Below, one piece after another: positions 1 through 5,832 of a stretch of DNA of 7,857 bases. The position numbers and the translations under genes were made by a program. Within the stretch, counting starts at the first letter, position 1, and each line of letters opens with the position of its first letter. Source of the stretch: Deltaproteobacteria bacterium. Its GTDB lineage: Bacteria; Desulfobacterota; Desulfobaccia; Desulfobaccales; 0-14-0-80-60-11. The stretch is taken from NCBI GenBank assembly GCA_023381945.1, contig JAMCQY010000267.1, forward strand, positions 1 to 7,857. Direction: 5' to 3'. The notes under the pieces are model-generated. The model was given only the letters and a program-made list of their open reading frames with translations. It ran no database searches and was not told the origin of the DNA.

Positions 1-1
1 A

Positions 2-232
2 GTGGAAGGCCTGGTGCAAAAAGGCGGTTTCGTCTGACAGGGGTGCCCCGACGCCGTGTGCGCCGCGGTGCAGGCCCTGCCCGGGGTCGGGAGGGTTGAC
101 TATGACGCCGGGCATGACCACTTTTCTTTGGAGTACGATCCCGAGCGGCTAAAATTGGCCGACATCTTTGCCGCGGTGGTGATCGCAGGGAAAAAAGCGG
201 GCCGGGAATACTGGCCGCGCTTATTGAAGTAG
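2..232 (+). CDS. Partial HMA-domain (MerP/copper-chaperone-like) protein with predicted selenocysteine at an in-frame TGA
   Basis: The frame from base 2 is open to a TAG at 230-232 except for one TGA at 35-37. Reading TGA as Sec (U) gives 76 visible residues with GFVUQGC at 9-15, then C20, LPGV at 26-29, and a second half (VDYD, then SLEYDPERL, then a helix with AGKKAG). This matches the HMA fold: in a normal HMA domain GMTCxxC is followed by LPGV at exactly this distance, so U12 sits where the first metal-binding Cys belongs and C15 is the second. HMA proteins bind soft metals such as Cu, Hg, Zn or Cd in the cytoplasm or periplasm; UxxC may favour mercury or a redox role (inference). The N-terminus lies outside the window, so any signal peptide, fusion or start codon is unseen. 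The next gene starts 63 nt downstream on the same strand. The alternative is a pseudogene made by one C-to-A change (TGC to TGA); the intact frame on both sides and the hairpin after the TGA argue against it. Confidence 0.72.
38..79 (+). promoter_or_regulatory. Candidate bacterial SECIS element
   Basis: The bases right after the in-frame TGA (35-37) can fold into a hairpin: CAGGG 38-42 with CCCTG 75-79, CC 48-49 with GG 73-74, and an upper stem CGCCG 52-56 with CGGTG 66-70 (one G-U pair). The apical loop 57-65 (TGTGCGCCG) has a G at its second position. The loop begins 19 nt after the TGA. Bacterial SECIS elements recognised by SelB lie inside the coding region just after the UGA, with a small apical loop 16-37 nt away and a G among its first two bases, so the geometry fits. 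I paired this by eye; no folding energy was computed. Confidence 0.6.
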
Positions 233-260
233 AGGCTCGCCCTTAGCCAAATCGTCTAAA

Positions 261-285
261 ATATCTCACATTATATCTTAGATAT
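261..285. promoter_or_regulatory. AT-rich ATATCT repeat cluster upstream of the SpoIIAA-like gene
   Basis: ATATCT occurs at 261-266 and again at 273-278, followed after one base by its inverted copy AGATAT at 280-285, giving the perfect palindrome ATATCT-T-AGATAT. The copies are 12 bp apart, close to one helical turn. They sit in the 63-nt gap between the HMA gene stop and the ATG at 296, in locally very AT-rich DNA. The arrangement could be an operator overlapping a promoter. No convincing -35/-10 pair was identified, and the binding protein is unknown. Confidence 0.3.
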
Positions 286-295
286 GGATTGAAAT

Positions 296-709
296 ATGCT
301 GGAATTATTAGATAAAAAAGATGGTAAGGTTATTGGCTTTAAGGCTCAGGGAACCATCTCAGGGGATGATTTCCACCAAATTCTGGCGCCCAGCCTGGCA
401 GCCATGATCCAGGACTGCGGCAAGGCCCGGGTACTCCTGCATCTGGGGGAAGGTTTTCAGGGCTTCGACCTGGACGCTTTAAAAGAAGAGGCCTTTGGGT
501 CCAAAGTCCGGGATAGTCTGGAGAAAATCGCGGTGGTGGGCGGCTCCTGGATGATTAATCTGCAAATCCGGCTCGGCGCCGCCATGCTGGGAGGAGAGGT
601 GCAGACCTTCGCCAGCGAGGAGCTTGACGACGCCTGGGATTGGGCGCGGAAGACCTGGATCACCTGCCTGCGCTGCCAATGCAAGACGCCTGCGATGCTG
701 AGCTACTGA
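296..709 (+). CDS. SpoIIAA-like (STAS-type fold) protein with a Cys-rich C-terminal tail
   Basis: This 137-aa cytoplasmic protein has no membrane segment or signal peptide. The opening strand (LELLDKKDGKVIGFKAQGTI), a following helix (DDFHQILAPSLAAMIQ), a core strand (RVLLHLG), the pattern VRDSLEKIAVVGGSWMI and a closing helix (ELDDAWDWARKTW) are typical of the SpoIIAA-like family (PF11964), which adopts a STAS-like alpha/beta fold. Family members are mostly of unknown function; some may bind lipophilic ligands or act as anti-sigma antagonist relatives. The fold normally ends at about the ARKTW helix. Here about 16 residues follow, with C124, C127 and C129 (CLRCQC), which is unusual and could bind metal or be redox-active (inference). 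The ATG at 296 has only a weak Shine-Dalgarno (TGGA about 8 nt upstream). It may be cotranscribed with the upstream HMA gene. A strong terminator follows 12 nt after the stop. Confidence 0.8.
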   Translation: MLELLDKKDGKVIGFKAQGTISGDDFHQILAPSLAAMIQDCGKARVLLHLGEGFQGFDLDALKEEAFGSKVRDSLEKIAVVGGSWMINLQIRLGAAMLGGEVQTFASEELDDAWDWARKTWITCLRCQCKTPAMLSY

Positions 710-720
710 GCCAACCTTTC

Positions 721-762
721 AAAATCAAAAAGGCGGCCACGCTGGGCCGCCTTTGATTTTTT
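721..762. terminator. Bidirectional intrinsic terminator between convergent genes
   Basis: AAGGCGGCC (730-738) pairs with GGCCGCCTT (744-752), with a short loop ACGCT. The stem extends outward through flanking A-rich and T-rich arms (AAAATCAAA and TTTGATTTT), interrupted by a small A bulge. A T tract at 757-763 follows on the + strand. On the - strand the arm reads TTTTTGATTTT. The element therefore serves the SpoIIAA-like gene from the left and the small unknown gene from the right. Confidence 0.9.
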
Positions 763-779
763 TAACCGAAAACCGTCTT

Positions 780-1007
780 TTAAAATTCCTCCCCGTCTTC
801 GAGGATGGCCTTGTTGATGAATTTATAGAGGCTGCCGATCCATTCCAGTTCGTTTTCCAGCTCCGAATTGGCGAAAATCCATTCGCCGTCCCGGTCCTTG
901 GCGATGATGACGATCTCCTCGAGGTCATCCAATTCCTGGTAGAATTTCTCCACCACCTCCTTGACGGAACGTTGGGCTCTGGCAAATGGGATAATGTTTT
1001 TTTTCAT
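780..1007 (-). CDS. Small acidic unknown protein (75 aa)
   Basis: I do not recognise a named family. The protein begins MKKNIIPFARAQRSVKEVV, a short basic segment, then has an acidic helix (EKFYQELDDLEEI), a strand pair (IVIIAKDRDGEWIFANSE) and a C-terminal helix (LEWIGSLYKFINKAILEDG). It is probably soluble. The compact alpha-beta-beta-alpha pattern and the IPF motif resemble small uncharacterised proteins of similar size in which a strand such as 'VVVxxxxDG' is followed by a W/F-rich strand. The start is uncertain. The ATG at 1007 has no good Shine-Dalgarno, while a GTG at 1037 is directly preceded by GAGGGAGG, which is too close to act normally. I prefer the ATG because it begins the MKKNIIPF segment. 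The gene ends 17 nt before the shared bidirectional terminator, which supports it being a real transcription unit. Confidence 0.65.
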   Translation of the reverse strand: MKKNIIPFARAQRSVKEVVEKFYQELDDLEEIVIIAKDRDGEWIFANSELENELEWIGSLYKFINKAILEDGEEF

Positions 1008-1200
1008 GTTTCTGTGCCGGGATTCTAAGCCCGTCACCCTCCCTCAGTTTAATCCCTTCCAGTGAAGAGTGGGGCATAGCCCATTATTAATTGTTTAACG
1101 AAATACCGAAAAAAGCAATGATAATCTCATTCACTTCTTTCGGGGCCTCTGCCTGATCGGATATCAGGAAATTTTTTATCCAGCTTTGGATAAAATAACT
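1008..1200. other. Intergenic region between two - strand genes
   Basis: No coding sequence is supported here. Just beyond the stop of the 579-aa gene are two small hairpins: TTTTATCC 1174-1181 with GGATAAAA 1188-1195, and CCTGAT 1152-1157 with ATCAGG 1163-1168. Read on the - strand they come in tandem after the stop but lack a clear T tract, so they are at best a weak terminator. The AT-rich part around 1080-1135 would be the natural place for the promoter of the small gene at 780-1007, but I cannot fix its hexamers. Confidence 0.4.
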
Positions 1201-2940
1201 TCATCCGGTAGGGGAGGGGGGCTGGGGAGGTTTGGGTTTAAGCAGGGGAAAGGGGGTGCCCCGAAGGACTTCGTCCTTCAGGCGGTCGTGTTCCCGGCGC
1301 AGTTCGGCGATCAAATTCCGCCCCCGGTCCATGGTCTCCCAGACCCTCCGCCGGTAAGGACTCGCCGGGGGCAAGGGACCATGAGCCAGTTTCCTGAAAT
1401 AGGGATAGTGCAGCAGCTCTTCCCAAAGGCTGAGACATTTGGTGAATAGATCGGGGTAGAAATAGATTAATTCTTCCTCGATGGCCTCCAAAAAGGCCAC
1501 GGCCAGGGTAAGCCGGCGGGCGGGGCTGGGGGCCCGGTGTTTGTCGTCAAACTGGACCAGTTTTTCCAGAGGTTGCAGCCGCTGGGCCTGGGTGAGGTAA
1601 GCCAGGCGATGCAGCACCTCCCGGTGCAACTCTTCGTGTTTGGCAAAGGCCTCCCGATATTCCCGGTTGAGCAGGTAGCTGTTCAAGACTTTTTTGACCG
1701 CTTCGAAGCCCTCGTATCTGTAACGCCCCAAACGCCGCATGTTCTTGGCAAGCCAGGCCGATAGAAACTTGAGCCGCTCTTCATGGGTCTTGGTGCCGGT
1801 GATGAGTTCGCTGCGGCCGTAAGAGATGGAACCCAGGTGTTCGCCCCGGACGATGTCAGTCAGTTCCTTCAGGCTCCGGCGGCTGTCCTTGAGGATATTG
1901 AGGCCGGATTCCCGGCCGCCGTGGACCGGATGGATTAACTCCTGCTTGACCACCGACAGGGCGCGGTCCTCCAGGACATTGAAGCGATTGTATTTGTGCT
2001 GCTGGTAGGTGACCTTAAAGATCACCACCCGGCGCCGCGGGTCCACGTAAAAGCCCTGGTCGCCTAAATGCGGGTTGGCCTCCGCCAATCCCAAGGGTAA
2101 GGAGATCAGGGCGGTCTTTTCCACCAGGGGATGCTGCTTCTGCTCCAAACCGGAGAGGCTGGTAATGGTGCGATCCGAAGCGCCCAGGACCTTGACGAGA
2201 TATTGCTCCTTCAGGCGGCTGAGCTTACGGGCGAACAGGGCGGCGGAGGTGCGCCGCTCAGAGGCGATGGGAAAGCCGTATATCTCCATCAGGAATTGGT
2301 AGATGAACTCTCGTTCCCGCTCGTAAGTGGCGCTGTCCTGACTCTTAAATTTTCCCAAGCGGCGGCCGAGGGCTTTGAGTTCGGTGTCCAGGTCCGACGG
2401 GAAGGAGGCATAGACTCCCAGCAGGCGGAAATCGCCCTGGGGGGCTTCCCGGGCAATGACGTGAGCCCGGTCCATATGGAACAAGGAGTCCAACACCTCC
2501 TCGTAGTGGGCCAAGTCAGTGAGATCACGATTAGCGAAGCGGGCCCTGAAGGCATTCCTCAAGTCCCGGTCGAGGTGGGGCAGGATCTTATCCAGGTTTT
2601 CGCGGGCGCCGCGCTTTTTCCCGTCGCTCAAAGGGTGCAGCAGGTCAAACTGAAAGATTTCGTCCTGGTAGGAGAGGGGCCGGTTGAAGGCCACCATGCT
2701 GAAACTGGGCAGATGCTGGTATTCGGCAAAATTTTTCTCGAAGGACGGCAGGAGTTCCCGGGGCTCCACCAAAGGATAGTCGGCGCTATAGGGCTCTAAC
2801 AGCCCTTTTTTCAGGTGAACGCAATCCAGGAACTCCTTGAGCAGGTAGCGGTCCCGCAGGGTGGATTGACCCAACTTGAAGTCGGCCAGGGGCTGGCCGT
2901 TGAGCAGGACTTCCGATAAGAATTTATCCCGCTTCTTCAT
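1201..2940 (-). CDS. Unknown 579-aa cytoplasmic protein, third gene of the yjbQ unit
   Basis: I do not recognise this protein. It is rich in Arg, Lys, Glu and Leu, shows no signal peptide or membrane segment, and looks mostly helical with a central beta region (TALISLPLGLAEA, then RRRVVIFKVTYQQHKYNRF). The N-terminus (MKKRDKFLSEVLLNGQPLAD) is charged. The middle contains several Arg- and Tyr-rich patches (NMRRLGRYRYEG, YLLNREYREAF), and the last about 15 residues form a Pro/Lys tail (LLKPKPPQPPSPTG). No catalytic motif such as a Walker A, HD or nuclease signature was seen. Its ATG overlaps the TAA of yjbQ (TAATG), with no clear independent Shine-Dalgarno, so translation probably depends on ribosomes finishing yjbQ. 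Together with the 413-aa gene it forms the unexplained part of this unit. A structural or nucleic-acid-binding role is possible from the basic patches but is only a guess. Confidence 0.85.
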   Translation of the reverse strand: MKKRDKFLSEVLLNGQPLADFKLGQSTLRDRYLLKEFLDCVHLKKGLLEPYSADYPLVEPRELLPSFEKNFAEYQHLPSFSMVAFNRPLSYQDEIFQFDLLHPLSDGKKRGARENLDKILPHLDRDLRNAFRARFANRDLTDLAHYEEVLDSLFHMDRAHVIAREAPQGDFRLLGVYASFPSDLDTELKALGRRLGKFKSQDSATYEREREFIYQFLMEIYGFPIASERRTSAALFARKLSRLKEQYLVKVLGASDRTITSLSGLEQKQHPLVEKTALISLPLGLAEANPHLGDQGFYVDPRRRVVIFKVTYQQHKYNRFNVLEDRALSVVKQELIHPVHGGRESGLNILKDSRRSLKELTDIVRGEHLGSISYGRSELITGTKTHEERLKFLSAWLAKNMRRLGRYRYEGFEAVKKVLNSYLLNREYREAFAKHEELHREVLHRLAYLTQAQRLQPLEKLVQFDDKHRAPSPARRLTLAVAFLEAIEEELIYFYPDLFTKCLSLWEELLHYPYFRKLAHGPLPPASPYRRRVWETMDRGRNLIAELRREHDRLKDEVLRGTPFPLLKPKPPQPPSPTG

Positions 2941-3338
2941 TAACCGGCCACAATCTTGAGGTGCAGGCGGCGGGTGCGGGGCCCGTCGAATTCGCAGAAA
3001 TAGATGCCCTGCCAGGTGCCCAGCACCAGGCGGCCTTCGTTAATTATGACCGTAAGCTGGGGGCCGAAGAGGGAGGACTTGATATGGCCGGGAGAATTGC
3101 CTTCCCGGTGGCGGTAAGGTTCGTCATCACTGATGACCTTGTTCATGACCATCAGGATGTCGGCGCGGACGGCGGGATCGGCGTTTTCATTGATGGTCAC
3201 CGCGGCGGTGGTGTGGGGCACGAACACCAGGCAGAGGCCTTCCTTTACCCCGCTTTCCCGGACCTTGTCCTGAATCTGGTCAGTCAGGTCGAGTAACTCG
3301 GTATGACGGCCGGTGCGCACCGTCAGGGTATGAAACAT
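2940..3338 (-). CDS. yjbQ: YjbQ/UPF0047 family protein (secondary thiamine-phosphate synthase-type enzyme)
   Basis: This 132-aa protein is the usual length for the family and carries its signatures: PHTTAAVTINENADP at 41-55, HREGNSPGHIKSSLFG at 77-92 and LGTWQGIYFCEFDGPR at 106-121. The conserved His and Glu residues in these motifs form the presumed metal and active site pocket. Family knowledge: YjbQ proteins are small, widely distributed and trimeric, and the E. coli member shows weak thiamine-phosphate synthase activity, although the true physiological reaction remains unclear. The ATG at 3338 lies 2 nt after the TAG of the 413-aa gene. Its Shine-Dalgarno (AGGAG) lies inside the end of that gene, so the two are coupled. 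Its own TAA overlaps the start of the 579-aa gene. Constant pairing with two unknown genes suggests YjbQ serves a specific function here rather than general thiamine synthesis (inference). Confidence 0.95.
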   Translation of the reverse strand: MFHTLTVRTGRHTELLDLTDQIQDKVRESGVKEGLCLVFVPHTTAAVTINENADPAVRADILMVMNKVISDDEPYRHREGNSPGHIKSSLFGPQLTVIINEGRLVLGTWQGIYFCEFDGPRTRRLHLKIVAG

Positions 3339-3340
3339 GC

Positions 3341-4582
3341 CTATCTCCTGATCAGGGGGGACTCGTGGGGCAGGGTCAACAAACCGCCGGGTTCTTTGGC
3401 CTGCTGAGATTGCCGGGATTCCTGCCAGGCCAGGCCCATGGCCATTTTAACCAGACCTTGTAAGAAGGGGTTTTCCCCTCCCAGGGAGGTAGGTTCCGGC
3501 TGACGCAAGTCAGCCGCCGCGACCTTTGCCAGACGGGCCTCTTCAGGGCGCTGGCCCAATTCCAGGTAATAGGCCATGGCCAGCAGCCGCCGGGCCCAGA
3601 GGGGCCGCGCCTCGGGGGGAAACAAGGCCCGGGTGGCTTCAGCCAGCAAGGCGTCGGCCCGCAGCGCCTTTTGCTGGTCCGAGAGCACCAGGGGGCTTTG
3701 TTCCACTTCCCGCACCTTCTCGAGCCAGGGAGCAATCTCTTCCTGACCGGGCAGCCAACTCTGGAACAGGGGAGAGCCGGCCAACTGGCTGGATTGCTCC
3801 AGAAGGCGGCTGCGCTCGCCGGGCTCTAAAACCGGCAGGACCTTTTCCAGATCGGGGGCCTCCTCGGGACGGCCCCAGTTTTTCCAAATTTGCTCCCGGA
3901 CCGCGGCATAGCGCCGCGAGGCCTCGGTCGCCACTTCGACGCGCTGATAGGCTGCTTCCAGCAGGCGCACTGCATAAGGACCAGGGACCGGGAACCAATC
4001 CGAGAGCCCCTGCCGCCGGTAATATTCCCAAAATTCAGTCTGCTGCCGGCTTTTCAAAATCAGCAGGTGGCATTCCAGTAGGCCCTTTTCATCATTAATA
4101 ACGGTCACCAGGAAGTTGCCGCCCAGGACTTCTTTCGGGGCTTCCAGGACCACGACGCTGTCGCCGTTGCCTAATATGGGCGAGACCAGGGTCTTGGTCT
4201 CAACCGGCTTGGTTTTGCCGATGACCGGCTCCTCCCGGGGCAACAGCTCACCGGGCACCGGCACCCCCCGGGTCTGGAGCAGGTGCAGGGCCCGTTTCAG
4301 GCCTTTGCGCCGGGCCTTGTCGGTGGCCTGGCTGAATAAGTCGGCCAGGAGCACCGGGACGGCCGGGTGGTTGATATCAGCCAGGGCCGCCATGAGGTGC
4401 AGGTCCCAAAGGCTATCCTGAGGACTGACGGTAACCAGACGTTTCAGACTCTCCAGGTCGCGGCCGGCCTCGCAGGCCGCGTCCAGTACCGCCATCTGGG
4501 CAGCCAAGGCCTCTGCAGCCGCAGGAGAGAGGGGTGATAAGGCGGATTTGGGCTTGGGTTTTGATATCTTTTGTGCGGTCAT
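3341..4582 (-). CDS. Unknown 413-aa helical protein, first gene of the yjbQ unit
   Basis: I do not recognise a named family. After a basic, disordered-looking start (TAQKISKPKPKSALSPLSP) comes a helical region at about 20-108. Its pattern (LWDLHLMAALADINHPAVPVLL, then KGLKRALHLLQTRG) resembles HEAT-like repeats. A linker with Lys/Pro (about 110-130) leads to a beta-rich segment (SVVVLEAP, NFLVTVINDEKGLLECHLLIL, about 140-177), then an Arg/Glu-rich helical C-terminal half to residue 413. There is no signal peptide or membrane segment, and no catalytic motif is visible. The ATG at 4582 has no good Shine-Dalgarno upstream. The next in-frame Met (residue 30) has none either, so I keep the longer start. 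The gene lies 83 nt downstream of pyrR across a palindromic repeat, and its stop is 2 nt from yjbQ. A scaffold or adaptor role would fit helical repeats, but nothing shows a partner. Confidence 0.85.
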   Translation of the reverse strand: MTAQKISKPKPKSALSPLSPAAAEALAAQMAVLDAACEAGRDLESLKRLVTVSPQDSLWDLHLMAALADINHPAVPVLLADLFSQATDKARRKGLKRALHLLQTRGVPVPGELLPREEPVIGKTKPVETKTLVSPILGNGDSVVVLEAPKEVLGGNFLVTVINDEKGLLECHLLILKSRQQTEFWEYYRRQGLSDWFPVPGPYAVRLLEAAYQRVEVATEASRRYAAVREQIWKNWGRPEEAPDLEKVLPVLEPGERSRLLEQSSQLAGSPLFQSWLPGQEEIAPWLEKVREVEQSPLVLSDQQKALRADALLAEATRALFPPEARPLWARRLLAMAYYLELGQRPEEARLAKVAAADLRQPEPTSLGGENPFLQGLVKMAMGLAWQESRQSQQAKEPGGLLTLPHESPLIRR

Positions 4583-4632
4583 TTGGATAATTACTTAAGA
4601 GGTAATGAAAAAGGAAGTTTGGTAATCATGTC

Positions 4633-4663
4633 CGTAGGGGCGGGTTTTAAACCCGCCCCTACG
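4633..4663. repeat. Perfect 31-bp palindromic repeat between pyrR and the yjbQ unit
   Basis: CGTAGGGGCGGGTTT and AAACCCGCCCCTACG are exact inverted copies flanking a single T. The element starts 2 nt after the pyrR stop on the - strand. There is no T tract on either side, so it is not a standard intrinsic terminator, though such a strong RNA hairpin could protect or attenuate the pyrR mRNA. The form (short, G/C-rich, intergenic, perfect dyad) is that of dispersed REP/MITE-like elements. A 12-base half copy recurs at 7733-7744. Confidence 0.9.
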
Positions 4664-4665
4664 AG

Positions 4666-5229
4666 TCAGGACCTATTAAGCCTTTCCGGAGGTCCCGACT
4701 CTATGGCCACCGCATCGGGCCGGCCCATCTCCTGAAGATAGACGTTGACCCGTTGGCCCGGAGGCAGGTTGATGGTCTGGCCCACGAAATCGGGTTGGAT
4801 GGGCAACTCCCGCCCGCCGCGGTCGATGAGCACCGCCAGCTCGATACGCCGGGGCCTGCCGTAATCAATGAGGGCGTCCAGAGCGGCCCGCACCGTGCGG
4901 CCGGTGAACAGGACATCGTCCACCAGCACCACTTCCTGGTCGTCGATGGAGCCGGGCAGCTCCGTCTTGCCCACCAGGGGCTTGTGGCTCAGTTGGGTCC
5001 AGTCGTCGCGGTACAGGGTGATGTCCAGGACCCCGACCCGCATGGGCTTGCCGGTGTGCCGACTGATGCGGTCCGCCAGCCGCTGGGCCAGAAAGGCGCC
5101 GCCGGTGCGAATGCCCACCAGGATCATCTGCTCCGCATTGGGGTGCCGGGCGACAATCTCGTCGTTAAGCCGCGCCAGAGTGCGGTCCAACTCTTTCGCG
5201 TTCATGCCAGAGGACTTTTTGGAAGTCAT
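4666..5229 (-). CDS. pyrR: PyrR: bifunctional pyrimidine regulator / uracil phosphoribosyltransferase
   Basis: The 187-aa product matches the usual length of about 180. It has the type I phosphoribosyltransferase layout: GIRTGG at 39-44, LDITLYRDD at 68-76, the PRPP-binding loop VVLVDDVLFTGRTVRAA at about 100-116, and LIDRGGRELPIQPDFVG at 134-150. The enzyme makes UMP from uracil and PRPP. In Gram-positive bacteria PyrR also binds pyr mRNA leaders to control attenuation; in Gram-negative lineages the RNA-regulatory role is less certain. I chose the ATG at 5229 (MTSKKSSGMNAKELDR) because AAGGAA lies about 5-7 nt upstream. The frame stays open to 5364 but that extension has no family-like sequence. 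The upstream leader shows no recognisable PyrR-binding hairpin. A palindromic repeat follows the stop, then the yjbQ unit on the same strand, which may or may not be cotranscribed. Confidence 0.95.
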   Translation of the reverse strand: MTSKKSSGMNAKELDRTLARLNDEIVARHPNAEQMILVGIRTGGAFLAQRLADRISRHTGKPMRVGVLDITLYRDDWTQLSHKPLVGKTELPGSIDDQEVVLVDDVLFTGRTVRAALDALIDYGRPRRIELAVLIDRGGRELPIQPDFVGQTINLPPGQRVNVYLQEMGRPDAVAIESGPPERLNRS

Positions 5230-5350
5230 GTAAGTTCCTTGCTGCTCAAACCCTGGAAAGTCAATTAGCTTGATCAGGCGCCCTTGGCCACGGCGGCTGG
5301 CAACCTGACCGTTCCCCCGGAAGAATGTCCCGAAAAGCTTCCTTTGAATT

Positions 5351-5393
5351 CGGCAAGCGGGCAAAATTATTCATTAACTTAACATGCTTGCCG
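5351..5393. promoter_or_regulatory. Inverted repeat around an AT-rich core in the divergent pyrR / J-domain intergenic region
   Basis: CGGCAAGC (5351-5358) and GCTTGCCG (5386-5393) are perfect inverted copies, 27 nt apart and flanking the most AT-rich stretch of the 240-nt divergent intergenic region (5230-5469). Promoters for pyrR (leftward) and the J-domain unit (rightward) should both lie here. The repeat could bind a regulator controlling both, or form a hairpin in either leader RNA. I cannot assign firm -35/-10 boxes. A TTGAAT at 5344-5349 is a weak + strand candidate. The rest of the intergenic region shows nothing I can name. Confidence 0.4.
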
Positions 5394-5469
5394 GGGAAAG
5401 ACAAGCCGAGAAGGATTTCCCCAATATTGAACCGGCGACTTCCATCTGAATTTGCTCCGGGGGAGAATC

Positions 5470-5832
5470 ATGGTTATAATTAAACCGAGACGCCGAGGGA
5501 TTGTCGCCTTTATGACCTTGGAAGAAGCCCGAAAGTTGCTGGGGTTGGGACAACTGGCCAGCCGCCAGGAGATTCGCTCGGCCTACCGGCAGGAGGCTCG
5601 CCGCTGGCATCCCGACCGGGCGGTGAATGATATTCAAGAAGCCGAATACCGGCAACGCATGCAGCAGGTTAACCTAGCCTACCAACGGATACTCCAATTC
5701 ATAGAAGGGCACCGCTTCGAGCTGGTGGAAAACTCTTCCCAGGAAGACCTCATGCAATGGTGGCATAACCGCTTCGCCACCGGCTCCTGGAGCCCCCCGC
5801 CCACTGAAGACCCTAAGGAAAATAAGGATTAA
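5470..5832 (+). CDS. Small J-domain (DnaJ-like) protein
   Basis: This 120-aa protein contains a J domain: helix I (TLEEARKLLGL), helix II (SRQEIRSAYRQEARRW), the diagnostic HPD at 47-49 (HPDRA), and helix III (RMQQVNLAYQRILQFIEG). There is no Gly/Phe region, zinc finger or client-binding domain. The C-terminal about 40 residues are short and Trp-rich (LMQWWHNRF, SWSPPPTED). J proteins stimulate the ATPase of DnaK-type Hsp70; this one would recruit Hsp70 to a specific partner. The ATG at 5470 has GGGGAG 4 nt upstream. An alternative ATG at 5512 (MTLEEARKLL) begins exactly at the domain and has GAGGGA 11 nt upstream, so the start is not settled. Its TAA overlaps the ATG of the next gene (TAATG), so translation is coupled to the DUF3108 genes. 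Confidence 0.9.
   Translation: MVIIKPRRRGIVAFMTLEEARKLLGLGQLASRQEIRSAYRQEARRWHPDRAVNDIQEAEYRQRMQQVNLAYQRILQFIEGHRFELVENSSQEDLMQWWHNRFATGSWSPPPTEDPKENKD

Noticed and set aside
2..232. Pseudogene with a nonsense mutation instead of a selenoprotein
   Set aside because: It cannot be fully excluded, but the frame is otherwise intact, the TGA replaces precisely a metal-binding Cys, and a SECIS-like hairpin follows.
1114..1132. Fur-box-like sequence (AATGATAATC core)
   Set aside because: The 10-base core matches but only about 12 of 19 positions fit overall, there is no dyad, and no iron gene is next to it.
2131..2799. 222-codon + strand frame inside the 579-aa gene
   Set aside because: It is an antisense shadow in G+C-rich coding DNA; the - strand frame is longer, coupled to yjbQ, and has natural protein composition.
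3526..4098. 190-codon + strand frame inside the 413-aa gene
   Set aside because: Its product is very rich in Pro, Ala, Arg and Gly, typical of an antisense shadow of G+C-rich codons.
5230..5364. Extended N-terminus for PyrR (45 extra codons)
   Set aside because: The extension does not resemble PyrR, makes the protein much longer than the family, and the ATG at 5229 has a good AAGGAA ribosome binding site.
5230..5400. PyrR-binding attenuator in the pyrR leader
   Set aside because: No hairpin with the known PyrR-binding loop consensus and no terminator/antiterminator pair were found by eye on the - strand.
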